NCBI GenBank assembly: GCA_964019165.1
Contig: OZ025268.1
Location: 9,928,211 to 9,992,210 of the forward strand
Source of the DNA: Mastigias papua
Taxonomy: Eukaryota > Cnidaria > Scyphozoa > Rhizostomeae > Mastigiidae
Direction of reading: 5' to 3'
DNA length: 64,000 nt
Of the stretch, positions 63,227 through 64,000 are shown in pieces. The position numbers were made by a program, and so were the translations under genes. Under the pieces are notes generated by a model. That model had not been told where the DNA came from. It searched no databases and was given only the letters and a program-made list of their open reading frames with translations. Numbering within the stretch: the stretch's first letter is position 1; every line of letters begins with the position of its first letter.

Positions 63227-63765
63227 GTTCGATGTTAAAGATTCTGTACCCAAAACGCTCTGCTCTTATGTGGTTTATAAGTTTAATTGTGCGGGATGTG
63301 ATTCCGTTTATGTTGGAGAGACAAGCCGACATTTGTCCACTCGAGTGCGTGAGCATTTATATACTGACAAAAACTCCAACATCTTTAAACATCTTAGGAG
63401 TTCTGATAAATGTAGGGAATCTTGCAGTGACAATTTTTTCACGGTTATAGATACAGCAAGAACCTATCATCAACTTAAAATCAAAGAGGCTTTGCACATT
63501 TCATGGGAGAAGCCCATTTTAAATAAACAGGTTCAGCACTTTGATATCTCATTAAGTTTCTAACTCCCCCTTCGTGTTTTTTCTTCATAACGGTTTTTCA
63601 TTCTTTTATCGAATGTATATACTTATATGTGTTCTAATGATTTCAATTCAGATTTAGCAACTGAAGATGGATGATGAATCCGAAACATGTCTTGCAAAAT
63701 TAGAAACATAGTTGTTTTTCTTCGAATTATATCTGACTTTATCTTATTGAGAAATTTTGGAAAGA
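63227..63765 (+). mobile_element. Penelope-like element 3' end, inverted second copy
   Basis: Begins abruptly at FDVKDSVPKTLCSYVVYKFN and reads the same GIY-YIG domain (CAGCDSVYVGETSRHLSTRV) and C-terminus (NKQVQHFDISLSF, stop near 63563) as the minus-strand element, followed by the same tail. It is a roughly 510-540 bp inverted duplicate of 61917-62430, separated by about 0.8 kb. Penelope-like elements often carry such terminal copies (pseudo-LTRs) in inverted orientation. Confidence 0.88.
63657..63695 (+). ncRNA. hammerhead-ribozyme-like motif, plus-strand copy
   Basis: Stem I GCAA (63657-63660) pairs with UUGC (63692-63695) and extends past one A-A mismatch. The core CUGAAGA (63661-63667) fits CUGANGA. 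Stem II is GGAU/AUCC around GAUGA, then GAAA (63682-63685). Stem III is AC/GU with an AU loop, and C63691 is the predicted cleavage site. Short stem III hammerheads of this sort are known from Penelope-like elements. One extra U between CUGAAGA and stem II departs from the consensus. Confidence 0.65.
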
Positions 63766-63780
63766 TCTATATATATATAG

Positions 63781-63996
<216 letters not shown>

Positions 63997-64000
63997 AAAT

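Overview
The window is animal genomic DNA. It is visibly AT-rich, intron-rich and full of simple repeats and decayed retroelements. The two housekeeping genes, the GIY-YIG Penelope-like element, the LINEs, the Ty3/gypsy pieces and the mariner-type DNA transposon point to an invertebrate, plausibly an early-branching one such as a sponge or cnidarian. Nothing in the sequence fixes the species. All exon models below were built by hand from open frames, AG/GT borders, phase bookkeeping and remembered family similarity. No search was run.

Layout. (1) 1-2135 is upstream sequence with no recognised gene. (2) 2136-7434 (+) is a complete five-exon WIP/verprolin-family gene (WASP-interacting protein, about 527 aa): WH2 actin-binding motif, second actin-binding motif, long polyproline exon and C-terminal WASP-binding motif. 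Its last intron holds a mariner-like element with 32-bp inverted ends and TA flanks. (3) 7435-10555 is a 3.1 kb gap with a candidate poly(A) signal and a CACGTG box. (4) 10556 to the right edge (+) is UTP20, the giant HEAT-repeat scaffold of the small-subunit processome. Twenty-four exons (6360 coding nt, 2120 codons, phases consistent throughout) are present and the C-terminal part lies beyond the window.

(5) UTP20 intron 9 is 23.4 kb, far larger than its other introns (about 0.3-3.2 kb). On the minus strand it contains a complete five-exon gene (38100 down to 29633) for a predicted secreted 435-aa protein made almost wholly of ten tectonin/beta-propeller-like repeats, many with an SCCVK motif. 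A duplicated and broken copy of its last two exons lies at 23130-23938. The intron also holds two Ty3/gypsy fragments, a LINE with a ruined catalytic site, two further LINE remnants, MITEs and microsatellites.

(6) UTP20 intron 24, at the right edge, carries two Penelope-like element 3' ends in opposite orientation. Each encodes a GIY-YIG domain and each is followed by a hammerhead-ribozyme-like motif.

Functionally the two plus-strand genes are unrelated (actin regulation, ribosome biogenesis). The nested minus-strand gene is predicted to be extracellular and lectin-like by repeat architecture, and is the least familiar protein here.
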